Of a DNA stretch of 44,531 bases, positions 24,874-32,126 are shown one piece after another (position 1 is the first letter of the stretch; each line of letters opens with the position of its first letter). Below the pieces are notes generated by a model. It had not been told where the DNA came from, searched no databases, and worked only from the letters and a program-made list of their open reading frames with translations. This stretch comes from Alteromonas lipotrueae. GTDB lineage: Bacteria > Pseudomonadota > Gammaproteobacteria > Enterobacterales > Alteromonadaceae. The position numbers and the translations under genes were made by a program. Where the stretch lies: positions 1-44,531 of the forward strand of contig NZ_JAESDI010000025.1 in assembly GCF_019249215.1 (NCBI RefSeq), in the 5' to 3' direction.

Positions 24874-27174
24874 TCATATCTTTGGGAAGTTAACGGAGAC
24901 AATCACTCCGCGTTTGTCATCTCGATTGGCCAGGGCGAGCGTACCTTGATGAAAAGCGACAATAATGTCAGCGATATAGAGCCCCAAACCTAGATGCGGT
25001 GAACCTGCTGATTGCGCCGCCTCAGAATCAGGGCGAACCGATACCATTGATTGTACGAGTTGTTTTTTCATGCCTTCGGGCAATAGGGGGCCAGGGTTGT
25101 TCACAGTGAGGATAATTCTTTTATCTTTGGTATAAACTGCCACATCTATGATGTCGTCGGGTTGACTAAAATCGACCGCGTTAGAAATAATTTTATCAAA
25201 CATTTGCGCGATAAGGTCGGGGGCGCCCTCGAGAACGGCAGCGTCTGATGCACAAGACAGTGCAAATTGCCTATCGGTGTAAGCATGTTGATACCCACCC
25301 ACGCAGCCTTTAATTACGTCAATCAGGTTGAATGTAGTCACATCTTCCTGCGCAATGGCTTGCTCTAGTCGGGTGGCTTCACTCATGGCATTTAAAATAG
25401 AACTTAACCGACTTATACCGGACTGGGCACGTTGAACGAATACATCTTGTTGTGTACTGCTTTGCACGACCGCGTTTGCTTGGTCTTCTTGAGAAGTATT
25501 AGGCTGCTGAGTTTTGGCTTGAGTACTGTCTTGGGCACTCACTTGAGACAACGCGTCAAGAGACGACTTCACCACGGCTATTGGGGTTCTAAGTTCATGG
25601 GAAAGCCGAGAAGCCATGTTCTCTAAATAGGAGTTATATTGCTGTAATCGCGTTAAAACATCGGAAAACGCTCGCGACAGATCGCCAATTTCATCACCCT
25701 CTTTGGCAACCGGTAATTTACCGACAATCTTACCGTTGGCATCAATGATTGCCTCGGTGTTATCTCGAAGCCGCCTAATACGATTGGATATTCTGCTGGC
25801 AAAAAGTAATAAACCTAAAGTACCCAGTAACATGACTGCCAAAATCACGTGAAATAATTGCTCTAAAGCGCGGTTTCTCAATGTGCGGATACCGTTCGTG
25901 GTTTGCTCTACCACCACAGCACCCATTACTGCGCCCTCAATAAAAATAGGGTAAGCGGCAGACACCACCACGGCTTTGTTATCGGGTGTTAACCGCCATA
26001 ATGAATCCGGTTGACCGTTAAGGGCTAAGCCTATATCTCGGCCAGCCAACGCGTACGCATCTTCCAGTTCATCCACAAAGTCGGCGGGTGGCTTTGTGAG
26101 AATATGGTAATACAAGGGCAGTAGCCAATGGGTTTCCACCCATTGCCATACCGGGTTTTCGCTTGCCTCTCGCTTGGCAGTATTTAGCCCTGAAGCCGTT
26201 TGTATATCGCCTGCTCGCGCCAATACCCGCTTATGGTTGTCTATCACCCACACTCTGGAATCAGCATATTTTAGCCCTGCCAATATGCGCTCAATTTCTG
26301 GTGACGGTGTTACCACAGTCCCTAGCTCATCAATATTATTGGTGTTGGCGGTGCCTATGGCATAGCGTTTCTGCCTTGTTACTGGGTCGTCAACATCAAC
26401 AATGGCAAAGGCGAGTGCACCTGATGTCATTGAAAGGGGAAAGCGAAGTTCAATATTATAGCCAGTAGCGGTTTCTTGCCAGCGACCTTGAATGCTAAGC
26501 GCATTTTCTACAGCGCGATATGCTGAGCCAGATTCTGCTAGTTTAAACGCATTTACCCAGCCACTTTCATAGGGGGCTACTACGTATCGTGCTAAATTAC
26601 CTGCTGGGGTTTGCATACCAATAAGTAAATGGTCACCCCGCTCCACACTTAAACTATTTGCCTGTCGCCACAACAAGGCATCGTCGGTAACGTTGAACAT
26701 GGCATACAGAAACTGATCATATCGGCCTACCATATGCTCGAATGAGAGGCTAATCGCTTTATCTACACTAGCGGTGCCTCTATTCTCGCTAGCGGCGCCC
26801 TTGTTTTCGTCGTTAGTGTGAAGGTTAGTAAAGCGCTCAACAATTTCACTTGCGCCATAGTGGGTAAGCAAGTCGTCAACTTGTTGCCAATCGTTTAGTT
26901 CACCGTCAAGCTGAATAGGATAAGGAATGGGCGGGGCGTATAAGTCAGTGCCAGGGCGTACGTCTTTTAAATAGGCCGATTCGCTGTCGAATAACGCAGG
27001 GCGCTCATGTAGGGCGGTTGCTACCGCCCGCGCCGTACCTATCATGGTTTGTTCTTGGCCTGTGCGAAGGTATTGCTCTAGCTCCCATACGTAATTATAC
27101 CCAAGGTAGGGAATGGCAAAAAAGAACAGCGACAACACAAGCAACTGTAAGCGTATGGAGAACCTTAACCGCAT
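24874..27174 (-). CDS. pdsS: Pds-type sensor histidine kinase
   Basis: 766-residue membrane kinase resembling the proteobacterial dedicated sortase system kinase. A membrane helix at about 11-29 leads into a large extracytoplasmic region with a CBM9-like fold at about 85-275 (IQLDGELNDWQQVDD). A second helix (about 441-461) is followed by HAMP and a HisKA domain with the phospho-acceptor H526 (SRLSHELRTP), then an ATPase domain with GLGLYIADIIV. The Q/S-rich insert at about 546-580 splits the HisKA helices. A 7-residue repeat (ENKGAAS-ENRGTAS) lies at 123-136. The regulator gene ends 12 bases before its start. The sortase and target normally linked to this pair are absent. Confidence 0.82.
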   Translation of the reverse strand: MRLRFSIRLQLLVLSLFFFAIPYLGYNYVWELEQYLRTGQEQTMIGTARAVATALHERPALFDSESAYLKDVRPGTDLYAPPIPYPIQLDGELNDWQQVDDLLTHYGASEIVERFTNLHTNDENKGAASENRGTASVDKAISLSFEHMVGRYDQFLYAMFNVTDDALLWRQANSLSVERGDHLLIGMQTPAGNLARYVVAPYESGWVNAFKLAESGSAYRAVENALSIQGRWQETATGYNIELRFPLSMTSGALAFAIVDVDDPVTRQKRYAIGTANTNNIDELGTVVTPSPEIERILAGLKYADSRVWVIDNHKRVLARAGDIQTASGLNTAKREASENPVWQWVETHWLLPLYYHILTKPPADFVDELEDAYALAGRDIGLALNGQPDSLWRLTPDNKAVVVSAAYPIFIEGAVMGAVVVEQTTNGIRTLRNRALEQLFHVILAVMLLGTLGLLLFASRISNRIRRLRDNTEAIIDANGKIVGKLPVAKEGDEIGDLSRAFSDVLTRLQQYNSYLENMASRLSHELRTPIAVVKSSLDALSQVSAQDSTQAKTQQPNTSQEDQANAVVQSSTQQDVFVQRAQSGISRLSSILNAMSEATRLEQAIAQEDVTTFNLIDVIKGCVGGYQHAYTDRQFALSCASDAAVLEGAPDLIAQMFDKIISNAVDFSQPDDIIDVAVYTKDKRIILTVNNPGPLLPEGMKKQLVQSMVSVRPDSEAAQSAGSPHLGLGLYIADIIVAFHQGTLALANRDDKRGVIVSVNFPKI
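26767..26808 (-). repeat. 21-bp coding duplication in pdsS
   Basis: Two adjacent 21-bp units encode ENKGAAS and ENRGTAS, residues 123-136, inside the sensor region. The units have diverged at several bases, so it is an old duplication. Confidence 0.8.
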
Positions 27175-27186
27175 ATTAGCAATACC

Positions 27187-27876
27187 TTACAACTGCCATC
27201 TGTACCCCATACCGTAAACGGTATCTATGTGGTCGAACTGCGGGTCTAATTGAATGAATTTTTTGCGCATACGTTTTATATGAGAAGTAATGGTGGTGTC
27301 ATCTACTACCATGCGCGACTCATCCATTAATTGTTGCCTACTTTTAACATGGCCTGGGTGTTTAATCAGCGCGTGTAACATCCAAAATTCTGTCACTGTC
27401 AGGGCGACAGGCTCGCCGCTCCAACTTACTGTCATACGAGAGGCATCCACTTTTAATTCGCCTATACGAAGCTCGTCCTTTTGCTCGACAGGGGCTGACA
27501 TTAAATCGCTTCGTCTGAAAAGCGCGGCGATACGGGCAAGTAGGTGAGCCATGCTGATATCTTTAGTTAAGTAGTCGTCGGCACCCATGCGAAGCCCGCT
27601 GATGGTGTCTACGTCGTTGTCTCTAGCGGTAAAAAAGATAATAGGCAAAGTGGGCGACAAACCTCGCAACTGCTGACATAGCAAAAAACCGCCTTCCATT
27701 TCTTCTTTTAAACCAATATCAATGATGGCTAAATCTGGCAATGCTTCGTTAAACGCCTGAGTTGCCGAGGGGCGATCTTCAAACGCATTCACCTTGTAGC
27801 CTTGTGCTCTTAGGGCAACAAGGTAGTTTTCTCTGATAGCAGCATCATCTTCTACTAGCGCAATTGTTTTAGGCAT
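27187..27876 (-). CDS. pdsR: Pds-type response regulator (OmpR class)
   Basis: 229-residue response regulator. The receiver domain covers 1-120, with the acidic pocket E9/D10/D11, phospho-acceptor D53 (LAIIDIGL) and K in DDYLTKDIS. A winged-helix DNA-binding domain covers about 135-229 (VALTVTEFWMLHALIKHPGHVKSRQQLMD, GMGYRW). The sequence follows the regulator of the proteobacterial dedicated sortase system (ADGGF-like GLKEEMEGGF, LRMGADDYLTKDIS). I prefer the ATG at 27876 to an upstream TTG. It leads an operon with pdsS. Its promoter must lie in the long region 27877-28687. Targets are unknown without the sortase cluster. Confidence 0.85.
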   Translation of the reverse strand: MPKTIALVEDDAAIRENYLVALRAQGYKVNAFEDRPSATQAFNEALPDLAIIDIGLKEEMEGGFLLCQQLRGLSPTLPIIFFTARDNDVDTISGLRMGADDYLTKDISMAHLLARIAALFRRSDLMSAPVEQKDELRIGELKVDASRMTVSWSGEPVALTVTEFWMLHALIKHPGHVKSRQQLMDESRMVVDDTTITSHIKRMRKKFIQLDPQFDHIDTVYGMGYRWQL

Positions 27877-28055
27877 GGGATCTACTCTCAATCATTATTG
27901 GCACTACTATACCTTGGCAAAAGCGCGCGTGCCTGAGTTCGGCGCAAATTCCATAAAGTCGCCCGCTTTTGGCCATATTTGCCATTAAACAAAATAGCTT
28001 TTCCATTATTGTGCCCTGATATTGCCTTGTCTGCTTGGTTAACTATATCTGTGCT

Positions 28056-28145
28056 TGGGAAGACAGATTGACTCAAGTATGACTCACTTTGGTACGCCAA
28101 CCCCTTGCACTGTGCCTAACCCCCAACTAGGTGCAGTGCTTTTTT
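28056..28145 (+). ncRNA. Candidate small RNA ending at an orphan terminator
   Basis: A plus-strand terminator at 28107-28145 has no gene upstream of it on that strand. TTGCCT (28022-28027) and TATATC (28044-28049), 16 bases apart, could start a transcript near 28056, giving about 90 nucleotides. The promoter match is only fair (4 of 6 at each hexamer); the terminator is the firm part. Confidence 0.4.
28107..28145 (+). terminator. Strong intrinsic terminator without an annotated gene
   Basis: 12-bp stem GCACTGTGCCTA / TAGGTGCAGTGC with two wobble pairs, a 9-base loop and a TTTTTT tail. It works only on the plus strand; on the minus strand a run of A precedes nothing useful. Confidence 0.85.
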
Positions 28146-28269
28146 ATACCTGCCACCGTTGGTTAAGCCTCCTTTATCTCGCTCTCTTCCTATTTTTGTT
28201 TGCTTGCGATAATCGTTAATCACCCTGAATAGTCTGTAACCCAGTCAGTAAACGACAGGGCAAAAATGC

Positions 28270-28380
28270 TCAATATCGATAAAGGAATACATTGAGGCTT
28301 CGATAAAAAATCGATAAAAATAGCAAAATAATCGGCAAGCTCAGGGGAGTTGCAGACAGATGGGATAATAAGTGTGACAT
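28270..28380 (-). CDS. Possible 36-residue small membrane protein
   Basis: A short reading frame starting at the ATG at 28380, five bases after the purine-rich stretch AAAAAAGGGGG, a good ribosome-binding site by position. The product is hydrophobic in the middle (LSLPIILLFLSIF) with basic ends, as a single-helix small protein would be. No family is recognised and no promoter was identified. A longer overlapping frame in another phase exists but has no ribosome-binding site. It may be chance. Confidence 0.25.
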   Translation of the reverse strand: MSHLLSHLSATPLSLPIILLFLSIFYRSLNVFLYRY

Positions 28381-28586
28381 AATTACCCCCTTTTTTATTT
28401 CGTCTTTGAATTAGTGATAGCATGAGTGGAATGGGTATTGAATATCCCTATTACGGCAAGGGTTGAATTACTAACATTTGCCAGCACTATGCTTAAAACA
28501 CGCTTACGGTAGGTATACCGTCATATTATCACTGTTGTCGGTGTATTATGGCAGATTGGTAATCACTTCAACTTGCGTCAAACTGA

Positions 28587-28685
28587 ATTTATAGAGCATT
28601 TGATTTACAGGGCTCTCGATTTACAGAGCACTCCATTTCTGGAGGCCTCAAATTACGAGCAACTTACGAGCAACTTACGGGCAGC
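28587..28685 (+). repeat. Tandem repeats in the yadG leader
   Basis: Three 16-base units (ATTTATAGAGCATTTG, ATTTACAGGGCTCTCG, ATTTACAGAGCACTCC; 28587-28634) and a fourth, weaker one are followed by three 11-base units (TTACGAGCAAC twice, then TTACGGGCAGC; 28653-28685) ending two bases before the yadG ATG. The only strong ribosome-binding sequence, GGAGG (28641-28645), is 42 bases upstream of that ATG. Confidence 0.9.
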
Positions 28686-28687
28686 AC

Positions 28688-29608
28688 ATGAAAGCGTTGG
28701 ATATATCAGGCTTAACCAAAACGTATAAAGGTGGCGTACAGGCACTTAAAGGCGTAGATCTCACTGTCGATAAAGGTGACTTTTTCGCTTTACTTGGGCC
28801 TAATGGCGCGGGTAAATCTACCACTATCGGGATTATCAGTTCTTTGGTTAATCAAACCGATGGCAAGGTATCGATTTTTGGCTACGACCTTCATACCCAA
28901 AAAGAGCAAGCCAAAGCATGTATTGGTTTAGTGCCACAGGAATTCAACTTCAATCAGTTCGAAACCGTGATGCAAATTGTGCTCAATCAAGCGGGTTATT
29001 ACGGCGTGCCCCGAAGCATAGCGAAAGAACGGGCTCAGAAGTATTTAGCTCAGCTCGATTTATGGGAAAAACGCGATGCCAGAGCCCGCGAACTATCAGG
29101 CGGCATGAAACGCAGGCTAATGATTGCCCGCGCGCTTATGCATGAGCCTCGTTTATTAATACTTGATGAGCCTACCGCCGGTGTAGATATAGAAATTCGC
29201 CGTTCAATGTGGGGCTTCTTAGAGGAGATTAACCGCCAAGGTATTACCATTATCTTAACGACGCATTACCTTGAAGAAGCAGAAATGCTGTGCCGCAACA
29301 TTGCCATTATTAACAAAGGCGCCATTGTGGAAAACACCAGCATGAAGGCCTTATTGTCGAAGTTGAACACAGAAACGTTCGTGCTGGACATTAACCTTGG
29401 TCAACAAAAGCCGTCCCTGATGGGTTACGAAAGTCGTTTACTTGACGACCATACTTTGGAAGTCGATGTGGAAAAGGCAGAAGGGTTAAACCCTGTTTTT
29501 GCTCAATTGACCGAACAAGGCATTCAAGTATTGAGTATGCGTAATAAATCAAACCGATTAGAAGAGCTGTTTGTGCGTTTGGTTGAAACGGCAAAGGCAG
29601 AGGGTTAA
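28688..29608 (+). CDS. yadG: YadG-type ABC exporter ATP-binding protein
   Basis: 306-residue ABC ATPase, nearly collinear with E. coli YadG. It has Walker A GPNGAGKST (37-45), the Q-loop in LVPQEFNFN, the signature LSGGMKRR (136-143), Walker B LLILDE (156-161), and an H-loop in TTHYLEEAEM. A C-terminal extension (LSMRNKSNRLEELFVRLVE) is typical of the family. It pairs with the ABC-2 permease starting two bases after its stop. The substrate is unknown. The ATG fits the family length, yet lacks a close ribosome-binding site because of the repeats before it. Confidence 0.93.
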   Translation: MKALDISGLTKTYKGGVQALKGVDLTVDKGDFFALLGPNGAGKSTTIGIISSLVNQTDGKVSIFGYDLHTQKEQAKACIGLVPQEFNFNQFETVMQIVLNQAGYYGVPRSIAKERAQKYLAQLDLWEKRDARARELSGGMKRRLMIARALMHEPRLLILDEPTAGVDIEIRRSMWGFLEEINRQGITIILTTHYLEEAEMLCRNIAIINKGAIVENTSMKALLSKLNTETFVLDINLGQQKPSLMGYESRLLDDHTLEVDVEKAEGLNPVFAQLTEQGIQVLSMRNKSNRLEELFVRLVETAKAEG

Positions 29609-29610
29609 AC

Positions 29611-30423
29611 ATGAATTCACAGGCAAACACACAGTCTGAAGAAAAGATTGGCTGGTTCAAGCAAAACTACGTGGCGCTAACCACTATTTGGATAAAAGAG
29701 TGCACTCGCTTTTTACGCATTTGGATCCAAACCTTAGTTCCACCCGCTATTACCATGAGTTTGTATTTCGTGATTTTCGGTAGCCTTATCGGTAACCGAA
29801 TAGGCGAAATGGGCGGCTTTTCTTACATGGAGTTTATTGTTCCAGGCTTGATCATGATGTCGGTTATCACCAACTCATACGCAAATGTATCGTCGTCTTT
29901 TTTCAGTGCGAAATTTCAGCGAAATATTGAAGAGTTATTGGTTTCTCCGGTGCCCACTTCGGTGATCATTCTAGGCTTTGTAGGGGGCGGTGTAGCAAGG
30001 GCAGTGCTAATTGGCATTATTGTTACTTTGGTATCGCTGTTCTTTGTTGATGTGCAGATACACCATATCGGTATCATTATTCTTACCGTACTACTGACCT
30101 CATCATTGTTTTCAACGGCAGGGCTAATTAACGCCATTTTTGCAAAAACTTTCGATGATATTAGTGTTGTACCTACCTTCGTATTAACCCCGTTAACCTA
30201 CCTTGGCGGCGTATTTTATTCCCTTACTCTTTTGCCTGAGTTTTGGCAGTGGGTAAGTAAAGCCAACCCTGTTGTGTATATGGTGAATGGGTTCCGCTAC
30301 GGGTTCTTAGGGGTTTCAGATGTTGACGTTACCTTATCGTTAGCATTATTAGTGGGCTTTAATATTGTGCTGTTCGCTGTTGCTTATTACCTGCTTAAAA
30401 CAGGTAAAGGAATACGTAGCTAA
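29611..30423 (+). CDS. yadH: YadH-type ABC-2 permease
   Basis: 270-residue membrane permease of the ABC-2 type with six hydrophobic helices. Motifs shared with E. coli YadH include RIWIQTLVPPAITMSLYFVIFGSLIGNRIG, SYMEFIVPGLIMMSVITNSYANV, FDDISVVPTFVLTPLTYLGGVFYSLT and NPVVYMVNGFRYGFLG. It forms the transporter with YadG directly upstream. Its stop codon overlaps the methyltransferase start by one base (TAATG), so the three genes form one operon. The cargo is unknown. Confidence 0.93.
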   Translation: MNSQANTQSEEKIGWFKQNYVALTTIWIKECTRFLRIWIQTLVPPAITMSLYFVIFGSLIGNRIGEMGGFSYMEFIVPGLIMMSVITNSYANVSSSFFSAKFQRNIEELLVSPVPTSVIILGFVGGGVARAVLIGIIVTLVSLFFVDVQIHHIGIIILTVLLTSSLFSTAGLINAIFAKTFDDISVVPTFVLTPLTYLGGVFYSLTLLPEFWQWVSKANPVVYMVNGFRYGFLGVSDVDVTLSLALLVGFNIVLFAVAYYLLKTGKGIRS

Positions 30424-31103
30424 TGGCTAGCGGGAACTCCAGAGGGATTACAACAAATCAAGAAGGTGTGCACGAAAAGCTCGATGAACTAGTAAAGCGT
30501 TACAAGTCATCTGAAAACCAGCGCCCCATTGGCGAGCATACGCAGCTCGCCTTCAATGAAGCAACCGAATGGCTTGACGGGTTTACCGGCTATATTATTT
30601 TAGACTCTTGCTGTGGCGTGGGTGAAAGCACAGCAAATATTGCTAAAGCGAACCCTGATTGCCGCGTTATTGGCTTAGATAAATCGGCGCTGCGGGTGGA
30701 CAAGCATCAGCATTATTCAGCTGGGCAAGATAATTATCGGGTTATTCGCGCCGATGTGAATGATTTTTGGCGATTGGTTCACCGGGCAAATTGGAAGGTG
30801 AGCCAGCATTGCTTGTATTATCCAAATCCGTACCCGAAGAAAACCCAGGTGCAAAAACGCTGGCACGGTAGTGCTGCCATGGCAGACTTGATGGCCATCA
30901 CCCCGAATATTGAAGTGCGTAGTAATTGGTTGGTTTATTTAATGGAATTTGCTCAAGCTGCTACGCATTACGGCTTGGTATCGAATGTAGCTGAAATTAC
31001 ATCTGCTAACGCCATGACCCCTTTTGAACGAAAATATCGCGCTAGCGGCCAACACTGCTGGTCACTTAATTGCTATTCAGAAGAGGCCGATGGCGGCGCG
31101 TAG
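30423..31103 (+). CDS. TrmB-like SAM-dependent methyltransferase
   Basis: 226-residue class I methyltransferase. Motif I is CCGVGESTANIA (about 62-73) with the acidic residue in VIGLDKS. The YYPNPYPKK stretch resembles the tRNA (guanine-N7) methyltransferase family's FFPDPWHKK active-site loop, so an RNA substrate is plausible. It is shorter and divergent from housekeeping TrmB and lacks the usual N-terminal part. It is coupled to yadH by a one-base overlap, unusual for a tRNA enzyme. Call the family sure and the substrate tentative. Confidence 0.75.
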   Translation: MASGNSRGITTNQEGVHEKLDELVKRYKSSENQRPIGEHTQLAFNEATEWLDGFTGYIILDSCCGVGESTANIAKANPDCRVIGLDKSALRVDKHQHYSAGQDNYRVIRADVNDFWRLVHRANWKVSQHCLYYPNPYPKKTQVQKRWHGSAAMADLMAITPNIEVRSNWLVYLMEFAQAATHYGLVSNVAEITSANAMTPFERKYRASGQHCWSLNCYSEEADGGA

Positions 31104-31130
31104 AATAAAGGCGAGAACAGCTACCGGCGC

Positions 31131-31886
31131 CTAGTGATGGGGTGTATTTGGTTGTGGAGGGCTAAAGACATAGCCTTGGGCATACTGAATGGGCAGTTTG
31201 TTCACGCTTTCCAGCAGTAAATCTGTTTCAATATGTTCTGCTACCACGCTAATAGCACGCGCTTGGCAGAGAGCGAGCAAATTGTCGACGTAATCTTGTA
31301 CGGCGTCATCTTTTTCATAGTGGCTAATCAAACCTCCGGCTAATTTAATGCCGTTAATCGGCATATTCAGTATTGCATTAATATTGCCGGGGTTTTCACC
31401 CACGTTATCTAAGAAAACCCCGAGTCCTGCCTCAGTGCTTCTCTCAACAAACGCTTGCATTAACTCTGGGTGGGTTAATGCACTGGCGGCGCTTATCTCA
31501 ACACTGACTCTTTCCGGGTTGGGGTAGTCTATTAAATGGGATAGAAGCGTATTGGTCAGGCTTTCGTTTAGTAAATCTCGCGCACTAATATTAATGCTCC
31601 AAGGCACTTGTACATGGCGAAAATAACGGGCACTTTGGCAAAACATGGCTTCAGTAAGGGCTTTAACGTGTTGCTCACGTTCAATCAGGTAGAGAAATTC
31701 GCTAGGTAAAAAGGTTTTGTCTTCGGCGGTAATTAAACGAGCTAAGCACTCGTAACGCCACACACGCTTCGACCTTAAATCTATGATAGGTTGGAAGTAG
31801 GGCACGATATTATTGATAGAAACGGTTTCACTTACGGCTCTTATTGGCACACTGCAGCCTTTATTTTTATTCGTATGTATAGCCAA
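31131..31886 (-). CDS. Degenerate EAL-domain protein
   Basis: 251-residue cytoplasmic protein that is almost only an EAL domain (about 27-243), the c-di-GMP phosphodiesterase fold. Several site residues remain: E46 in ECLAR, N99 in SINIS, E130, D160, K181, E217 in AEHIE and Q237 in AQGY. Others are lost: the DDFG pair reads D160-N161, the KID aspartate is A183, and the loop-6 glutamate after E130 is A133. Catalysis is therefore doubtful; it may bind c-di-GMP or a partner without cleaving. It has no sensor domain, and no GGDEF protein is near. It faces the methyltransferase gene tail to tail. Confidence 0.85.
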   Translation of the reverse strand: MAIHTNKNKGCSVPIRAVSETVSINNIVPYFQPIIDLRSKRVWRYECLARLITAEDKTFLPSEFLYLIEREQHVKALTEAMFCQSARYFRHVQVPWSINISARDLLNESLTNTLLSHLIDYPNPERVSVEISAASALTHPELMQAFVERSTEAGLGVFLDNVGENPGNINAILNMPINGIKLAGGLISHYEKDDAVQDYVDNLLALCQARAISVVAEHIETDLLLESVNKLPIQYAQGYVFSPPQPNTPHH

Positions 31887-32126
31887 AATATAGCATTACC
31901 CGTCATCATTTGAGAAGTTTAGGTTACTTCACAGTAATGATAGCGAATTATCACCACAGAATATCTTGCGCTGATACACGGTCAAATCATCGGGATACGC
32001 TTGGCGTAGTGGGCAATCTGAGGTAAAGTTCGTGACCCTGAAAGTATTATGATCGCTTTCAGCGTAGGCAACGAAGTTGGGTTGTGTTTTCTTGATAAAG
32101 AGTCATTTCAAAGTGAGGTTGGTTGA

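Larger units (their letters stand above)
27877..28687. other. Long non-coding region upstream of pdsR and yadG
   Basis: 811 bases with no well-supported gene, between divergent pdsR and yadG. It contains an intrinsic terminator reading on the plus strand (28107-28145), a possible small RNA before it, a 36-codon hydrophobic reading frame on the minus strand (28270-28380), and tandem repeats leading up to yadG (28587-28685). Each is listed separately. Confidence 0.6.

Noticed and set aside
27888..28100. 70-residue minus-strand frame upstream of pdsR
   Set aside because: No ribosome-binding site, no domain, and its end overlaps the start region of pdsR.
28079..28219. 46-codon plus-strand frame with a hydrophobic end
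   Set aside because: It spans the strong terminator at 28107-28145 and has no ribosome-binding site.
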